A stretch of DNA of 64,000 nt from Gliomastix tumulicola (lineage: Eukaryota > Ascomycota > Sordariomycetes > Hypocreales > Bionectriaceae), in assembly GCA_001599755.1 (NCBI GenBank), contig BCHX01000002.1, positions 3,330,330-3,394,329 on the forward strand, read 5' to 3'. Made by a program: the position numbers and the translations under genes. A model generated the notes under the pieces. It did no database searches. It worked only from the letters and a program-made list of their open reading frames with translations, and was not told the DNA's origin. Of the stretch, positions 10,936 to 21,931 are shown in pieces (the first letter of the stretch is position 1; each line of letters opens with the position of its first letter).

Positions 10936-12517
10936 TCATCTCAGCTCGTCACGAACGGGCGGTAAAATGATTGCTAGTGCGTTGGCAACCAACATGCAGG
11001 AGTGCAGCAGCGCCAGGGGCAGGCCCAGGATCCCAGCTTCGTACAGGTGCAGCCCGATGCTGTACAGAGCGATGCGCACAAAGTGGTGCACGAGACTGAG
11101 AGGGCTGTCGACGAGCCCTCCCATGATGGCGACTGGCCCGGCAAAGTTCTTCTCGCCTTGCTGGATGTACTTGACGAATCCCTTCTGCATGATCCGGAGC
11201 GCGTCGCCTGTGTATTTGTGGGTCAGTCATATCCAGGAATTTATTCCAGCGGCCCAGGTAGACCGCCTGGACCACTGCACAGCGGCTACAGGGCGGGGGG
11301 AATACTCACTGTCAGCGAGAAACAGGCGGTACAGGGCGTGCGCCAGAATGTTCAGCGACGCCGCATATCGTTTCCGTCGCCAATGAAATATCCTGAGCCG
11401 CTTTAGAACCAGCTCCGAGTCTCGGAGCGAGGGGACGTTGGCCGGGGCAAGTAATTCCGCCAGCAGCGCCGCGTCTTTAAGCCCAATGGTCATCCCTGCT
11501 CCCGTGAGAGGGTGTCGCATATTCAGGGCATCCCCCAGGACCGCGACGCCTGGAACCTCGTTTCGCGACGCGGGCACCCAAGCGTTGGGCATGCTCCGAA
11601 GACGGCTGCCACCGCGAAGAGCATCGGCCAGACTCGGCTGCAGGAAGCCCGGGAGAGTAGGCATGACGTGGTCCACGAGATGCTTCCGCATGGCCTCGTG
11701 ATTTCCGCCCAGGAGGCGATATGTGTCGTCCAACACGTCGATGAGGATCCTCGTCTCGCGCTTGCTGATCTGGTAGATCAAAATGGGAGGACCGCGACCG
11801 ATGACGGCGTGCGCATAGCCTTGCTTGGGTAGGTCGAGGTCGATGAGCTCCAGGCCCCAGAATCTCGACTGCGCTTCCGGTCTGTAGGGCGAGAGCTGCG
11901 AGCGGAAGTTGGAGCTGCCCCCGTCTGCTAGGATCACGAGATCTCCGTAGTACTGCAAAAATGAAAATCAATACTGCCCCTCGTGTTTGGGAAGAATGAT
12001 ATGAACATACCTCGGTGAGCTTCTCGTCGCGACATTTCACCCCAACCGCAGTCCCGGAATCCCCATCCCTGAGGATCTCAGTCACATTCCCCTCCACTAA
12101 CGTGATGTTTTCCTCCCCTGCTATCCTCTGCCGCAGCTTCTCGACAAAGCGACCGTGGTGAAAGCTCGTCCCCCTGGGCTTCTCCCTCGGTGGTCCTCCC
12201 TGGCTCCCGTTGGAAGAATCTGTCGGCGGCGCGCAGAACCAGAAGGAAACCTCCTGGTCGTCCCGCCAGAACATGTGATACCCGACCACAGGCGCGGCGT
12301 CAATTCCCCGCAGGCAGTCTCCCAATCCGAGCTCCTCCAGCGCCGCGACGCCTCCCGGCTGGAGCAGCTCGCCCACGATCCGGTCAGGCCGCGCCAGGTT
12401 CCTCTCCAGGATCAGGACCTGCCGCCCTTGGTCCGCGAATGCTTTGGCGGCGGCGCATCCCACCACCCCGGCGCCAACGATGAGCACATCATACCCGGCT
12501 TGTTGTTTGGCCGCCAT
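10936..12517 (-). CDS. Squalene monooxygenase (squalene epoxidase) paralogue
   Basis: FAD enzyme that would convert squalene to 2,3-oxidosqualene at the ER. Three exons on the minus strand: 12517-12011, 11952-11310 and 11207-10936. They give 473 residues, matching fungal Erg1. The N-terminal Rossmann motif is DVLIVGAGVVGCAAAKAF (from residue 9), followed by ILERNL and RIVGELLQPGG. The second flavin motif is GDALNMRHPLTGAG. The C-terminus (RIMQKGFVKYIQQGE, then hydrophobic helices to the end) is the Erg1 membrane tail. Compared with family consensus, the usual MPNxFLP-like segment reads MPNAWVP and HPLTGGG reads HPLTGAG, so this is probably a diverged second copy, not the housekeeping gene. 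Intron 1 is phase 0 and intron 2 phase 1. A role in triterpenoid synthesis or as a target-duplicate resistance gene is inference. Confidence 0.88.
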
Positions 12518-13492
12518 TCAGGAGGAGTAGGGGGAGGAGGAGGAGGATGTGACGCGAGCCGAGCACAACGGCGTTCAGTTCTAGTGCATACCTGTCGTGT
12601 CAAAACTGGTATTGTGTCGTCCGGGGTGTGTGACGGAGAGTCAAAAGCGTGCTAAGGATATGCACTCCCTCACTAATAAAGGGGTCCTGGGGCCTTGTTA
12701 CCGCCCGCTTCCTGAACGGTACCAGGTTGGTTCATCCACTGACCCACTAAGAGAGGCAGATGTCCATGTCGGCCAAACAGCTACCCGATAGGTGAGCATG
12801 AGCTTGTACCGAGGGTCGGATTATATAGCTACACCGTCATATAAACACCGATGTACGGTGTATGAGTCTCGGCACATGGCGGATCCCTCCCATGTTCCAC
12901 ACAGCCAAGCTTAGGGGTATGAATCTCACCGTGAAAACCCTTGAAATGGAGAGCCAAACAGTTCAGCATGGTATCCACATACCGCTACGACAATGATCCA
13001 GAGCCATTTTTCATATCGTCCAATATTATCTCTTCCGCGTTTCCAGTGCAATACTAATTCTATATACATATTAGCACAGGGTGCTCCCAATTTGACGCGC
13101 CCAAAGCGGAAAAGACACGACCGCAAGTTTAACATAGGCCATGCTTACGTGGCACAGCATAATTGCCCCCGTGTTGTGACAGTTGATGCAAGGCAACCGC
13201 AAGGCAAGTTTTTGGCCCAAGGCAAACAGCCAAGGCAGCTTTGTAGCTGCTATTGTCTCCTATTCCTCTGCACCTAGCGGGTTCTGATCCTCCAACGTAT
13301 TTTAGACGGGGACCCCCCGCATTTCGTCTTCTTCCTCTTCCGTCTCCTCTTGGACACACCAATCGCTGCTCTGTTAAGAAAGGGCATATTGGCCTGTGTG
13401 CATCTGCACCGCCGACTGCTTACCTTCTCGTCAATAATCCCCCACTGCGCCTCCTTGTAGCAGTACGTACCTATTCAATACATTCTGGTACG
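12518..13492. other. Divergent intergenic region
   Basis: Separates the start of the squalene-epoxidase gene (minus) from the start of the Clr5-ankyrin gene (plus), so it holds both promoters. No gene, repeat or RNA seen. An AT-rich stretch runs around 12820-13080. Confidence 0.6.
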
Positions 13493-16400
13493 ATGGAGGG
13501 CGAGGAGAACATATGGACTCGAAATGCGTCCTTGATCAAGAGACTTTACCAGAGCGAGAGAAAGACCCTTAAGCAAGTGAAAGAGATACTGGAAACTGAT
13601 CATGGCTTCCCTATCACTCCGTAAGCTATCACGCCTTCCCCCAGCCTGCAAAGCAGTACTGATTCCAGCATCTGCAGCCTGTCCACCTACGAGGAGAATC
13701 TGAGAGATCTTGGGATGCGGAAGACGCTCAAAGCTGGAGACTGGAAGAATATCTACCATTACGCTTGCGCACGGGGCTTCGAAAAGGCAAAGTACGAGGT
13801 CCTGCTCAATGGAACTCCAATCGCATGGACCAAAGTATGGAAGGAGATCAGGCGATCCGGCGCCCTCCGATCGACGGTACCAAGTAGGCCAGGCCAAATA
13901 CGCGAAGCAATATGACACATGAGGCTGACAAGAACCAGTGAATCATCAAGCTACGCTTCCGGCTGGTGTTGAAGTCCGTGGGATACCGGATCCTTCCTCA
14001 GAATCCCGACATCCAACCGCTCCAGCTCCAGCGCCTGGCATACTGATAGAGCATCAGAACGCGACGCTAGGGCTTACTTCCGGGCCGTCGACTCCCCAGC
14101 TCGATGGCACTGAAATGAATGCTAGTGGCTCGCACCCATTTGGGGATGCAATGCCGGCGGCACAGACCGGTTGGTGAAATACCACGTCTCAAGTCTTGAC
14201 TCAAGCTAATTCGCCATGATTAGGGATGTCCATCGACAGCCTTGACCTGCAGATATCGGTACAACCAGGCAGGTCATCTCCAGAGATAGACCCGAGCCTA
14301 GTTTGGACGCGAAGCCAAAGCATAGAGGGTAGGGAAGATCTTGTACGCTGGCGGTATCTCTTCGCAAGAGTCAACCTTGAGACAATCCCTTGGGTTCAAT
14401 TTAGGCTGGCATTACAAAGTAAGAACGAGCCTCAAACTGATTGCACAAGGGTATCGCAAATGCTGACGGAAGCCAAGGGGCGTCCAATCCTCGAAGCCGC
14501 ACTCAATGCAGCTATCAGGATTTCGGACTCCAGACGCTAACCTTGATGCCCGCGGACGGCTTCTTTGGGCTGAAACCCAATGGCCTCCCTGTTCTGATCT
14601 CAGACACTTGTTTCCCAATCACTGAAGACCTCTCGGATTTATTTTCGGGTCTCAAGATATCGCCAAGGACCAACCCCTACCAGTTGCTATCTCAGGTGGT
14701 TTATCTCTTTTCCAACAATCTGGTATCCTACGAGCATGGTATAGTCAGTGTTTTGTTCGACGCTCTACAAGACAACACTCTACGGGTCCTGCTCGCTCGT
14801 CTTTTTAGAAGCAACATGGCCTTCACATATGAGTTTTGGCGGTCACTGTTCTATCACGCTCTACAAGCCAAGGACCATCGTGGGACCCTGAGACGAGAAC
14901 GTCAACTCAGCATAACGCTCCTCATCAACATGGCGTTGGACCTCCATCCCGAATGGATAGATCAGAACAGAAAGCATTCTGTATGCGGCTGTATTGGGTG
15001 GTGATAAGTTCACGGTCAAGCAGATTCTAGACCGATGTGGGCTTCCTACACAACTTTACCGGAGAATGCAGTTTCCTCGCGGCATTGAGATCTTGGAGAT
15101 TGCCGTGGAACTTTTCCATGTGGACTGCGCCGAAGTCTTGATACAGCGCTGCGGCATTGGTTCTCACGACGAGGCAAATGAGACGGAGGAACGTTCATTC
15201 GTTGGGGGAAGGACGCCAAGCATGCCGACATTGGCATTCTTCTTCTCTGAATTTTTCTCTTCCTTTTTTCGCTTTGCTTACCTCCAGAACGTTTGGCCGC
15301 CGCCCCGCAGACGTCGTTCAGATCTACTACTCCATTTTCCCGGCTATCTTGCCGTTTTGAAGGTCATTCTCGAGGCTGGCGCGAACGTGGATTCAATTTA
15401 CCCAGATGTTCGGGACATCTGGGGCTCGTTCTATGACGAGAGGGGAACCCCTCCCACAGAAAGACCAAGTTACTTGGACATATCTTTCTACCAACATATG
15501 CCGTTGTTCGAGTTGATGTTGCCATATAGTCGCCGATCGGGATTGACAAGAAGTGGCCTTTGTACGGCCGCGCAAGCGGGCAACGATAGCTTGGTTAGCT
15601 ATCTAGCCTCGATACCGGTTCTCCCAGATGCAAGCCGTGGCCGATTTCTTGAGCTGGTCCTCGCTGAGCAATTCCTTTGCTTTAAACAATCTCGCTTCAA
15701 TGGGCTCGAACTAGTTGACGTGAGCGGCCGCACGGCACGAACACTCATCGAGTACGGCATTCGATTCCAGGTCCACGACTTCGGAAGCACGGCATTGGAA
15801 GCCGTGATTATCACTATTGCTGAAAATGGTCTCAACGAGGACCTGGAGTTCCTTCTGGAATTTCTTCTTCAATCGGGTCCATCTATCGACTCCTACGTGC
15901 TCGCAAGGTCTGTTACGAAAACGGGTACAGAGGTGTTGAAGAGACTGATTCGTTTCGGTGTTGATGGAACCGAAGAAGGCCATGACGCTCTGCTCCGGGC
16001 TGCAAAATTTGGCAACCATGAAGCAATGTCATTGTTGATGAATTCGGGCACTTCTGTACCAAGCAGTCGAGTCTTGTTCCTGGCTGCGAAGCAAGGCAAT
16101 TGCGAGGCGGTGTCTCTCTTGCTGAATTCAGGCACTTGCACACAAAATAGTGAAGTCTTGTTTCTGGCTGCGGAAGCTGGCGATTGTGAGACAATGTCTC
16201 TGTTCCTCAGCCTAGGCATTGACATCAACGGAGAGTTAGAATCCGGCGAAGACTCTCACTTGGGCCAAGAAACTGTGATCTCCAAGACTTTAAGGTACCA
16301 TGCCAGGAAAAACAACCATTCTTATCCCAAGAAGTCAGTGCATTTCTTGATCAACAACGGCGCAAGATTGAGACTTCGCTCAAAAGACTCGACTTGTTTT

Positions 16401-17683
16401 GAACTTCTCAAAAGTCTGCTGTGGGATGTAGCGGGGCTCGAACTTGCTCTCCAGTTCAAGCAAGAAACAAAAAGGCTCTGTCCATCGCAATGGTCTGAGC
16501 TACTACTGGCATGGCTTAAGGGGTGGCGTACAGGACACGGGAGGGATGAAGGCGTTACGAAGATCCTTCTTGAACACTACGAACGTCCTTTCCAAGAGCC
16601 TATCCTTGCGAAAGCTATACTCGCAGAATGCACTGTTCAAGTCGCCCAAGACCTTGTAGGGTTTGGTGCTGACGTAAACGAACTTTCGGATGCCCCGACA
16701 CCTCTCCAAGCAGCCGCAATCCGCAGGAACCCCAAGATGATCTAGTTTTGCTTGAGAATGGCGCCGATGTCAATGCACCGGCTAGGAGCTGTCATGAGTA
16801 TGCAGGCACTGTACTTCTAGTGGTTTGCGGATGGGGCTTCTGGCCGGGTCTAGGTGACAATGAGCTATCGATGGTTCACTTGGTCCGGAAGATACTGTCC
16901 CACGGAGCGGATGTCAATGCTCTACCAGACACACAGAGATCTGCGACGGCTCTGCAACTTGTCTGTGGGTGGGAACACCCAGAAATGTTGCCCTACAGGA
17001 GAGAGGTGGTCAAGGTGCTCCTGGACTGTGGTGCTGATGTCAACGCGCCGGCACATGGTTACGATGGCGCGACTGCACTTCAAATCGTATGCACCCAAGA
17101 TGCTCATGGTCGCGAGGCGTTGAACCTTGCGCACGAGTTGATGGTTCTTCTGCTTGAACATGGAGCCGATGTCAACGCTAGACCGGGCAGGCGGGGGCAA
17201 ACGGCGTTGCAGTCTTGCGCGTCCAGAGGCCGGCTCAAGGACCTGGTAGTTCTCGTCCAGCACGGAGCAGACCCGAATAGGCACCCTCGACCCGCCTTGC
17301 ACTATTGTGATAATGGTAAGCTTTACAGGACAGGAAATTTCTTCGACATGTTCGCCAACAGGGAGCGTACGTGGAATCTAGCACTTGATATGGCTGTGAT
17401 TGAAGGTCGGCTTGATACTGTGCAATACCTCTTGAATATCGGAGCGATCAGCGGCAATCCAGGAACAACAGGATTTCAGGGAGCGATGGACTATGCCTCG
17501 ACGATTGGTCATTTTGCGATTGCTGACATCATTCGGAAGCATTCTCAAAAGGTAGCCGAGGATCCAAGTCTCAGCACTACCAGACTTATAACGCAGCATG
17601 CTGGTACATGTGAAGAGGAGGAGAAAGCAGGCCGTTCCTCGCCCGGGCCAAGATACAAGCACAACAGACCATTCTATAGATGA
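13493..17683 (+). CDS. Clr5-domain ankyrin-repeat protein (two frame problems)
   Basis: Begins with a Clr5 domain (WTRNASLIKRLYQSERKTLK; then STYEENLRDLGMRKTLKAGD), a fungal DNA-binding-like N-terminal domain. A long helical middle follows, then ankyrin repeats (GADVNEL, NGADVNAPA, HGADVNALPD, CGADVNAPAH, HGADVNARPG, HGADPNRHPR). Exons: 13493-13620, 13669-13883, 13939-14169, 14224-14418, 14478-17683. Two frame changes interrupt the last exon. One is near 14971-14973, where dropping one A of AAA restores NRSILYAAVLGGDK. The other is at 16730-16733, where adding one C to CCCC restores RRNPQDDLVLLLENGADVN. Together they cancel, giving about 1324 residues. Introns could formally bridge them (14901-14970 and 16674-16726), but both would remove protein-like sequence, the second most of an ankyrin repeat. 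So this is either a young pseudogene or a gene with sequencing errors. Such proteins may act in regulation or recognition; role unknown. Confidence 0.75.
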
Positions 17684-18530
17684 CAAGTAATGCAGAGAAA
17701 GTAACGTGAGCCTAACCCAACACCCACTCCTTGATTATTCATTGAAATGAGAGTCAGAGGAGTGTCCATAATTCATCAGATCGGTACTGCTATGCCAGTC
17801 ACTCCGTTGGTCTTCCCACGTTAGGACTTAAATTACAGTAATAGCAGTCCTCTGCCGCATTGGCACATGTGTACTCGCCGCGCAGGCGAGATAGCGACGT
17901 ATGCCAATGCGGCTCTCCTGACTAAAACAGACCATAACCAATTAGCGATGCGGCCAAGCGACGGCGATACCACAATTTGGAGGAGGCTGCACTGTAAGAC
18001 GGGCGCCAAGAGTGCAACGCCGCACCGCCTAACGCCGCATTCGCCTTCTTAGCCAAGGCTGCAACAGAGACCGCGTCATATTGCGAAAAATCACAAGAGG
18101 TGAGGATCTTCGTACATTTGCTGCACGGGCTAAATTCGACCACGGACATGGCCTACTGGTGTCCGCAGTTATGAATCAACAGCCTTCCAATAAAGGCTAC
18201 GATCCTCGACGATGACCATTGAGAAGGTCAAGTCAGCCTTCCGTTCACGCCTCGGCTCGTAGCCTGGCACTCAATTGGGGTCGAAAAACTTTGCCGTTTA
18301 CCAATGACGATAATGACGTCGAGATAATATTGTGGTCGAGGTACGAGTGCTGTTGTGCAAAGTTGAGAATTTCAAGTATAAATACCGCGGTTACTCCAGA
18401 CTTAAGGAAATCTCTCACATAGACAACTGCAATCATCTCAACATTTAAGAACTTCAAGATCTAAGCTATTCCCTCTCCTTTTCTATTTGCAACCGACTTT
18501 CTCCAAAATCGAGCTCCTCGGTCATCCACA
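17684..18530. other. Intergenic region with promoter of the small secreted protein
   Basis: No gene seen. The last 150 bp looks like a strong fungal promoter and leader: a TATAAAT element, then a pyrimidine-rich leader (CCCTCTCCTTTTCTATT) and the CACAATG start context. Confidence 0.6.
18377..18383 (+). promoter_or_regulatory. TATA box of the small secreted protein gene
   Basis: TATAAAT, about 148 bp before the ATG at 18531, in an otherwise GC-rich setting. The leader after it is CT-rich, typical of highly expressed fungal genes. Confidence 0.55.
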
Positions 18531-19080
18531 ATGAAGACCTCTTTCGCAGCTCTCGTTGCTTTCGGCGCGTCCTTGGCTGCCGCGGACTTCCTCGTCTACT
18601 CCTCCACGGAGACCAACTTCGGCACCAACCAACCCGACGGCGGCTTCAAGATCTTTGACGGAGAGCCCGACTGCGACGACGTCAAGAACGCCAAGTTCTA
18701 CTCGTCCTGGAACGACGTCAGCGGCAAGACCGCCTTCCGCTGCAAGGGCTCGAGCACGGCCTGCCGCAAAGAGGGCGGCGACATTGAACAGCTCGAAATG
18801 AACCTGACTGGAAACGACGAGCCCAAGGTTCATCTGAGTACGTTTTTTCCCCCTTTCAGTCTGAGTGAGGTGATATAGCGCGACTGACACGGCGCGACCA
18901 GCTTACTACAAGGATCGCAGTGGCGATCTCGTTGGCACGGACGGCAAGGTCCAGGGATCGTGCAAGCCTGCCAAGGACGACTCCTACAAATGCATGTCCT
19001 TCTACGCTGATACTGGCAGCTCTCTGCTGGAGTGCACCTACAAGCGCACGGCGGCGGAGATTCAGGACATCCTCGATTAG
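18531..19080 (+). CDS. Small secreted cysteine-containing protein (candidate effector)
   Basis: Two exons, 18531-18837 and 18902-19080, joined in phase 1, give 161 residues. A clear signal peptide (MKTSFAALVAFGASLAAADF) is followed by a compact mature protein with six cysteines (EPDCDD, FRCKG, TACRK, GSCKP, YKCMS, LECTY), an even number that would allow three disulphides. One N-glycosylation-type site is visible (NLTG). No known domain is recognised. Size, secretion, cysteine content and the strong-looking promoter fit an apoplastic effector or a secreted defence-type protein. This is inference; extracellular location is well supported, function is not. Confidence 0.85.
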
Positions 19081-19799
19081 GCATAGGGCACATCGGTGTT
19101 TACCCATCCCGGTCTGGTCACTGGGGGGACAGGTAGCAAACGGAAGAACGCGACACATATTCTTTTATATGTCTTGAGATGAGGAGAGGGGGGACTGACG
19201 CAGTTTGCATATTGGGGTCGAGGTAGTGTTCTTTCATTTCAACTCCAGTATCACCATGCTATTTTTACTTCGGTCAAAGACCGCGTGTGGTTATACTCTC
19301 AGTGACTTGTAGTACGCGGAACAAAGGCGCGTCAAAACCGTAAATCGACCATTAAGGAAATGCGTACTAATTAACTGTCATGGGGAACGGTCCGCTAAAA
19401 AAAACCTTGGGGCATACAATAAAGCTGACGTCTCGGTGAGCATAGACTATCATGCACCTAAAAGCCACACCACTCCAAATTATAGGCTACCTGTACGTGT
19501 TTAGGGGGTGGTCCTCCGTTCTGTTTTCTACTTTCGTGCATTCATCCTGTCCCTGCTTTTTTCCTCCTCCCAAATTGAATCCCAACTCCCTTCCTCTCTC
19601 TCTGGGCGACCGTCTGTGGTCGACATAAAGCCCAGAACCAACAGCACGAACGCACGTGTCTTACGTCAGCCGCAACTGCGCCTCCCACCTGCATCTTCCC
19701 CGTACACTTTTAATTGTGCGTCTTTCTCTGTATCCTTTTTCGTGTGCCCTTTTTCGCGTGCCCTTTCTCCCTTCAACAACATCGCATTTCTTGCCCAGG
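19081..19799. other. Intergenic region upstream of the P450 gene
   Basis: 3' flank of the secreted-protein gene and promoter/leader of the P450 gene. From about 19530 the sequence is strongly CT-rich, like a fungal 5' leader. No separate gene seen. Confidence 0.6.
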
Positions 19800-21568
19800 A
19801 TGATGAGCCCTATTATTCTTGCGGCCCTGGTGCTGGTCGGGACCTTTCTGTATCGTCGGCTTCGGTACAAGCGTTTTGACCAGCATGCGGGATTCCCGCA
19901 GATGCCAGTCAACCTGCTCCTCGGCCATCTCATGACCATCGACAATCTGATGAAAGATGTGCCTTCAGACGGCCATCCTGGTGCGTCACCCGCCTCCGCA
20001 TGCGTGCCGCTACCATGAGACCCGCTGACATGGAGTTCATTGCTAGACCTCGCCTTTACCAGGATGCTCGAGAAGCTCGGCCGCCCCTCGCTGATGTACG
20101 TCGATCTGCGCCCGGTCAATCGCCCAGTCGTCCTCATCACGAGCCACGACGTTGCCGAGCAGGTCTCCAGAGCGTCAGCAAACTGGCCGACGAGCATTCC
20201 AAAGTCGTACCCAGGGCAGATGGTGTACCTGACAGGCGCCACTTCCATACTCGTCAGCCACGGCGATAGCTGGAAGCAGCTGCGCAAGCGGTACAGCCCT
20301 GCGTTTGCCCCCCAGCATCTGATGACCCTGCTGCCTGCCGTCCTCGACAAGACCATGATACTCGTCGGGCACTTGGAGAGAATGGCAAAGACTGGCGAGG
20401 AGTTCAGTCTTGTCACACTGGGGGTCAACGTTGCGTTTGATATCATCGGCGCCGTCGTCATGGACATCAACCTTGAGGCGCAGACCGAGCACCCCTCGAA
20501 GCAAGGCCAGCTCGTGCGGCAGTATACGGACCTCTTCAACACGTACCTGAACGACAAAGTTGACTTCCCCTGGTGGCTCATCCCCCGTACCGAACTCAAG
20601 CGCCGCCGTCTGTGCAATAGCGTTGACGGACTGATAAAGGACGTCATCCGACGCAAGCACCAGGAATACCTCAGCACGAGCGAGGACGCCCGCCGCGCCC
20701 GTAGCATCTTGTCCCTCAGCTTTGAGGGGGTGGACGAACTCACCGCGGAGCTCGTCGACGAGACGTGCGACCAGATCAAGACGTTTCTGCTGGCCGGCCA
20801 CGACACCACCGGTGTGACACTCTCCTGGGTCTTCTACTGGCTCTCGCGCACGCCTCGTGCCCTCGCCGCCGTGCGTCGGGAGCTTGACGACCTGCTGGGC
20901 AGCGCGACGGATCCCGCCTCCGTACGGGAGCGGCTCTCTCTCCCGGACGGACCGGAGCTCGTGAGGCGCATGCGGTACACCTCGGCGGTGATCAAGGAGT
21001 CCCTGCGCCTGAACCCGCCCGCCGCCACGGCCCGCGCCACACCTCCCGGGACGGGATTCACCGTGCGCACGGCCGAGGGCCAGGAGCACTGCCTCGACGG
21101 CATGATCATCTACAACTGCCAGAGGCTCATCCAACGCGACCCGGCCGTCTACGGCGACACGGCCGACACGTTCGTGCCCGAGCGCTGGCTGGGCGAGGAC
21201 GGCGGCGGTAGTAGTGGCGATGATGCGGAAGAAAAGATCCCGCCGGGGGCTTTCCGGGCCTTTGAGCGCGGGCCGCGGAACTGCATCGGGCAGGACTTTG
21301 CCATGATCGAGCTGCGCGCCATCGTCGCCACCCTCGCTCGCCACTTCGACTTCGCGAAAGTCGGGCTCGGGGAGCCGGCTTTGGATGAGGAGGGCGAGCC
21401 CATTGTGGGTGCTCACGGCATTCTGGAAGCCAAGTCGCACCTTTACATTGTGAGTATCCCCTGATGAGGGATGCGTCTTGAGTTTACTGACTTGGTGGTG
21501 ACTAGACTCGTCAAGTGAACGCAAAGCCGGCCGATGGTATGAGAATGACGGTCCGAGTGGCCCAGTAA
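19800..21568 (+). CDS. Cytochrome P450 monooxygenase
   Basis: Microsomal heme-thiolate monooxygenase. Exons 19800-19980, 20047-21449 and 21506-21568 give 548 residues. The start MMSPIILAALVLVGTFLY is a membrane anchor, followed by RRLRYKRF and a Pro-containing hinge (GFPQMPVNL). The I-helix oxygen-binding motif is AGHDTT (residues 310-315). The ExxR motif is ESLR (378-381), the PERF-like segment is VPERW, and the heme loop is FERGPRNCIG (466-475, Cys473 the axial ligand). All catalytic elements are intact. The last exon is short (20 residues, TRQVNAKPAD...), but its phase 0 junction and P450-like ending support it. Substrate unknown; the nearest window genes give no clear pathway. Confidence 0.93.
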
Positions 21569-21931
21569 CAGCCAGGCTCGTGGAACTCATCGTAGGCATG
21601 ACGGACTCAACGGAAAGAGGAATAATAGATTCCAGTGCTTTACATTAGTCCAGACACACTACATAGTACTCGGTTACTTCACTAACTCTCTAGATCTCAT
21701 ATCGTATACCCACCAGCGAAGTCTCGTCTGCTCTTCCCTACGTAGTCAAGCTTCTCACATCTTCTGACGGGTCAGCTTGTGGATACCGATATCGCTTGGT
21801 TCGGGTTTTCTGGGCCGTTTTCTTCTTACCTCCCTCCTGCAAAGCAGTACTCTCTCAATCAGACATCAACTCTGGCCTTGTAATGTAAGCCTCAACTTCC
21901 ATTTCACCATTATCCGTCGATCTACCCTACT
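21569..21931. other. Intergenic region between P450 and F-box genes
   Basis: About 360 bp; 3' flank of the P450 gene and presumptive promoter of the F-box gene. Nothing else seen. Confidence 0.6.

Noticed and set aside
14981..15047. Intron with GTATGC donor at 14981 in the Clr5-ankyrin gene
   Set aside because: It would remove ILYAAVLGGDKFTVKQIL, which reads as a good ankyrin-like segment.
9215..21568. A triterpenoid biosynthetic cluster
   Set aside because: A squalene-epoxidase paralogue and a P450 are present, but no cyclase or other terpenoid enzyme, and unrelated genes lie between them. Kept only as a question.
20175..21599. 474-codon antisense open frame over the P450 gene
   Set aside because: It is a shadow of a GC-rich coding strand; the plus strand has all P450 motifs and the antisense product resembles nothing.
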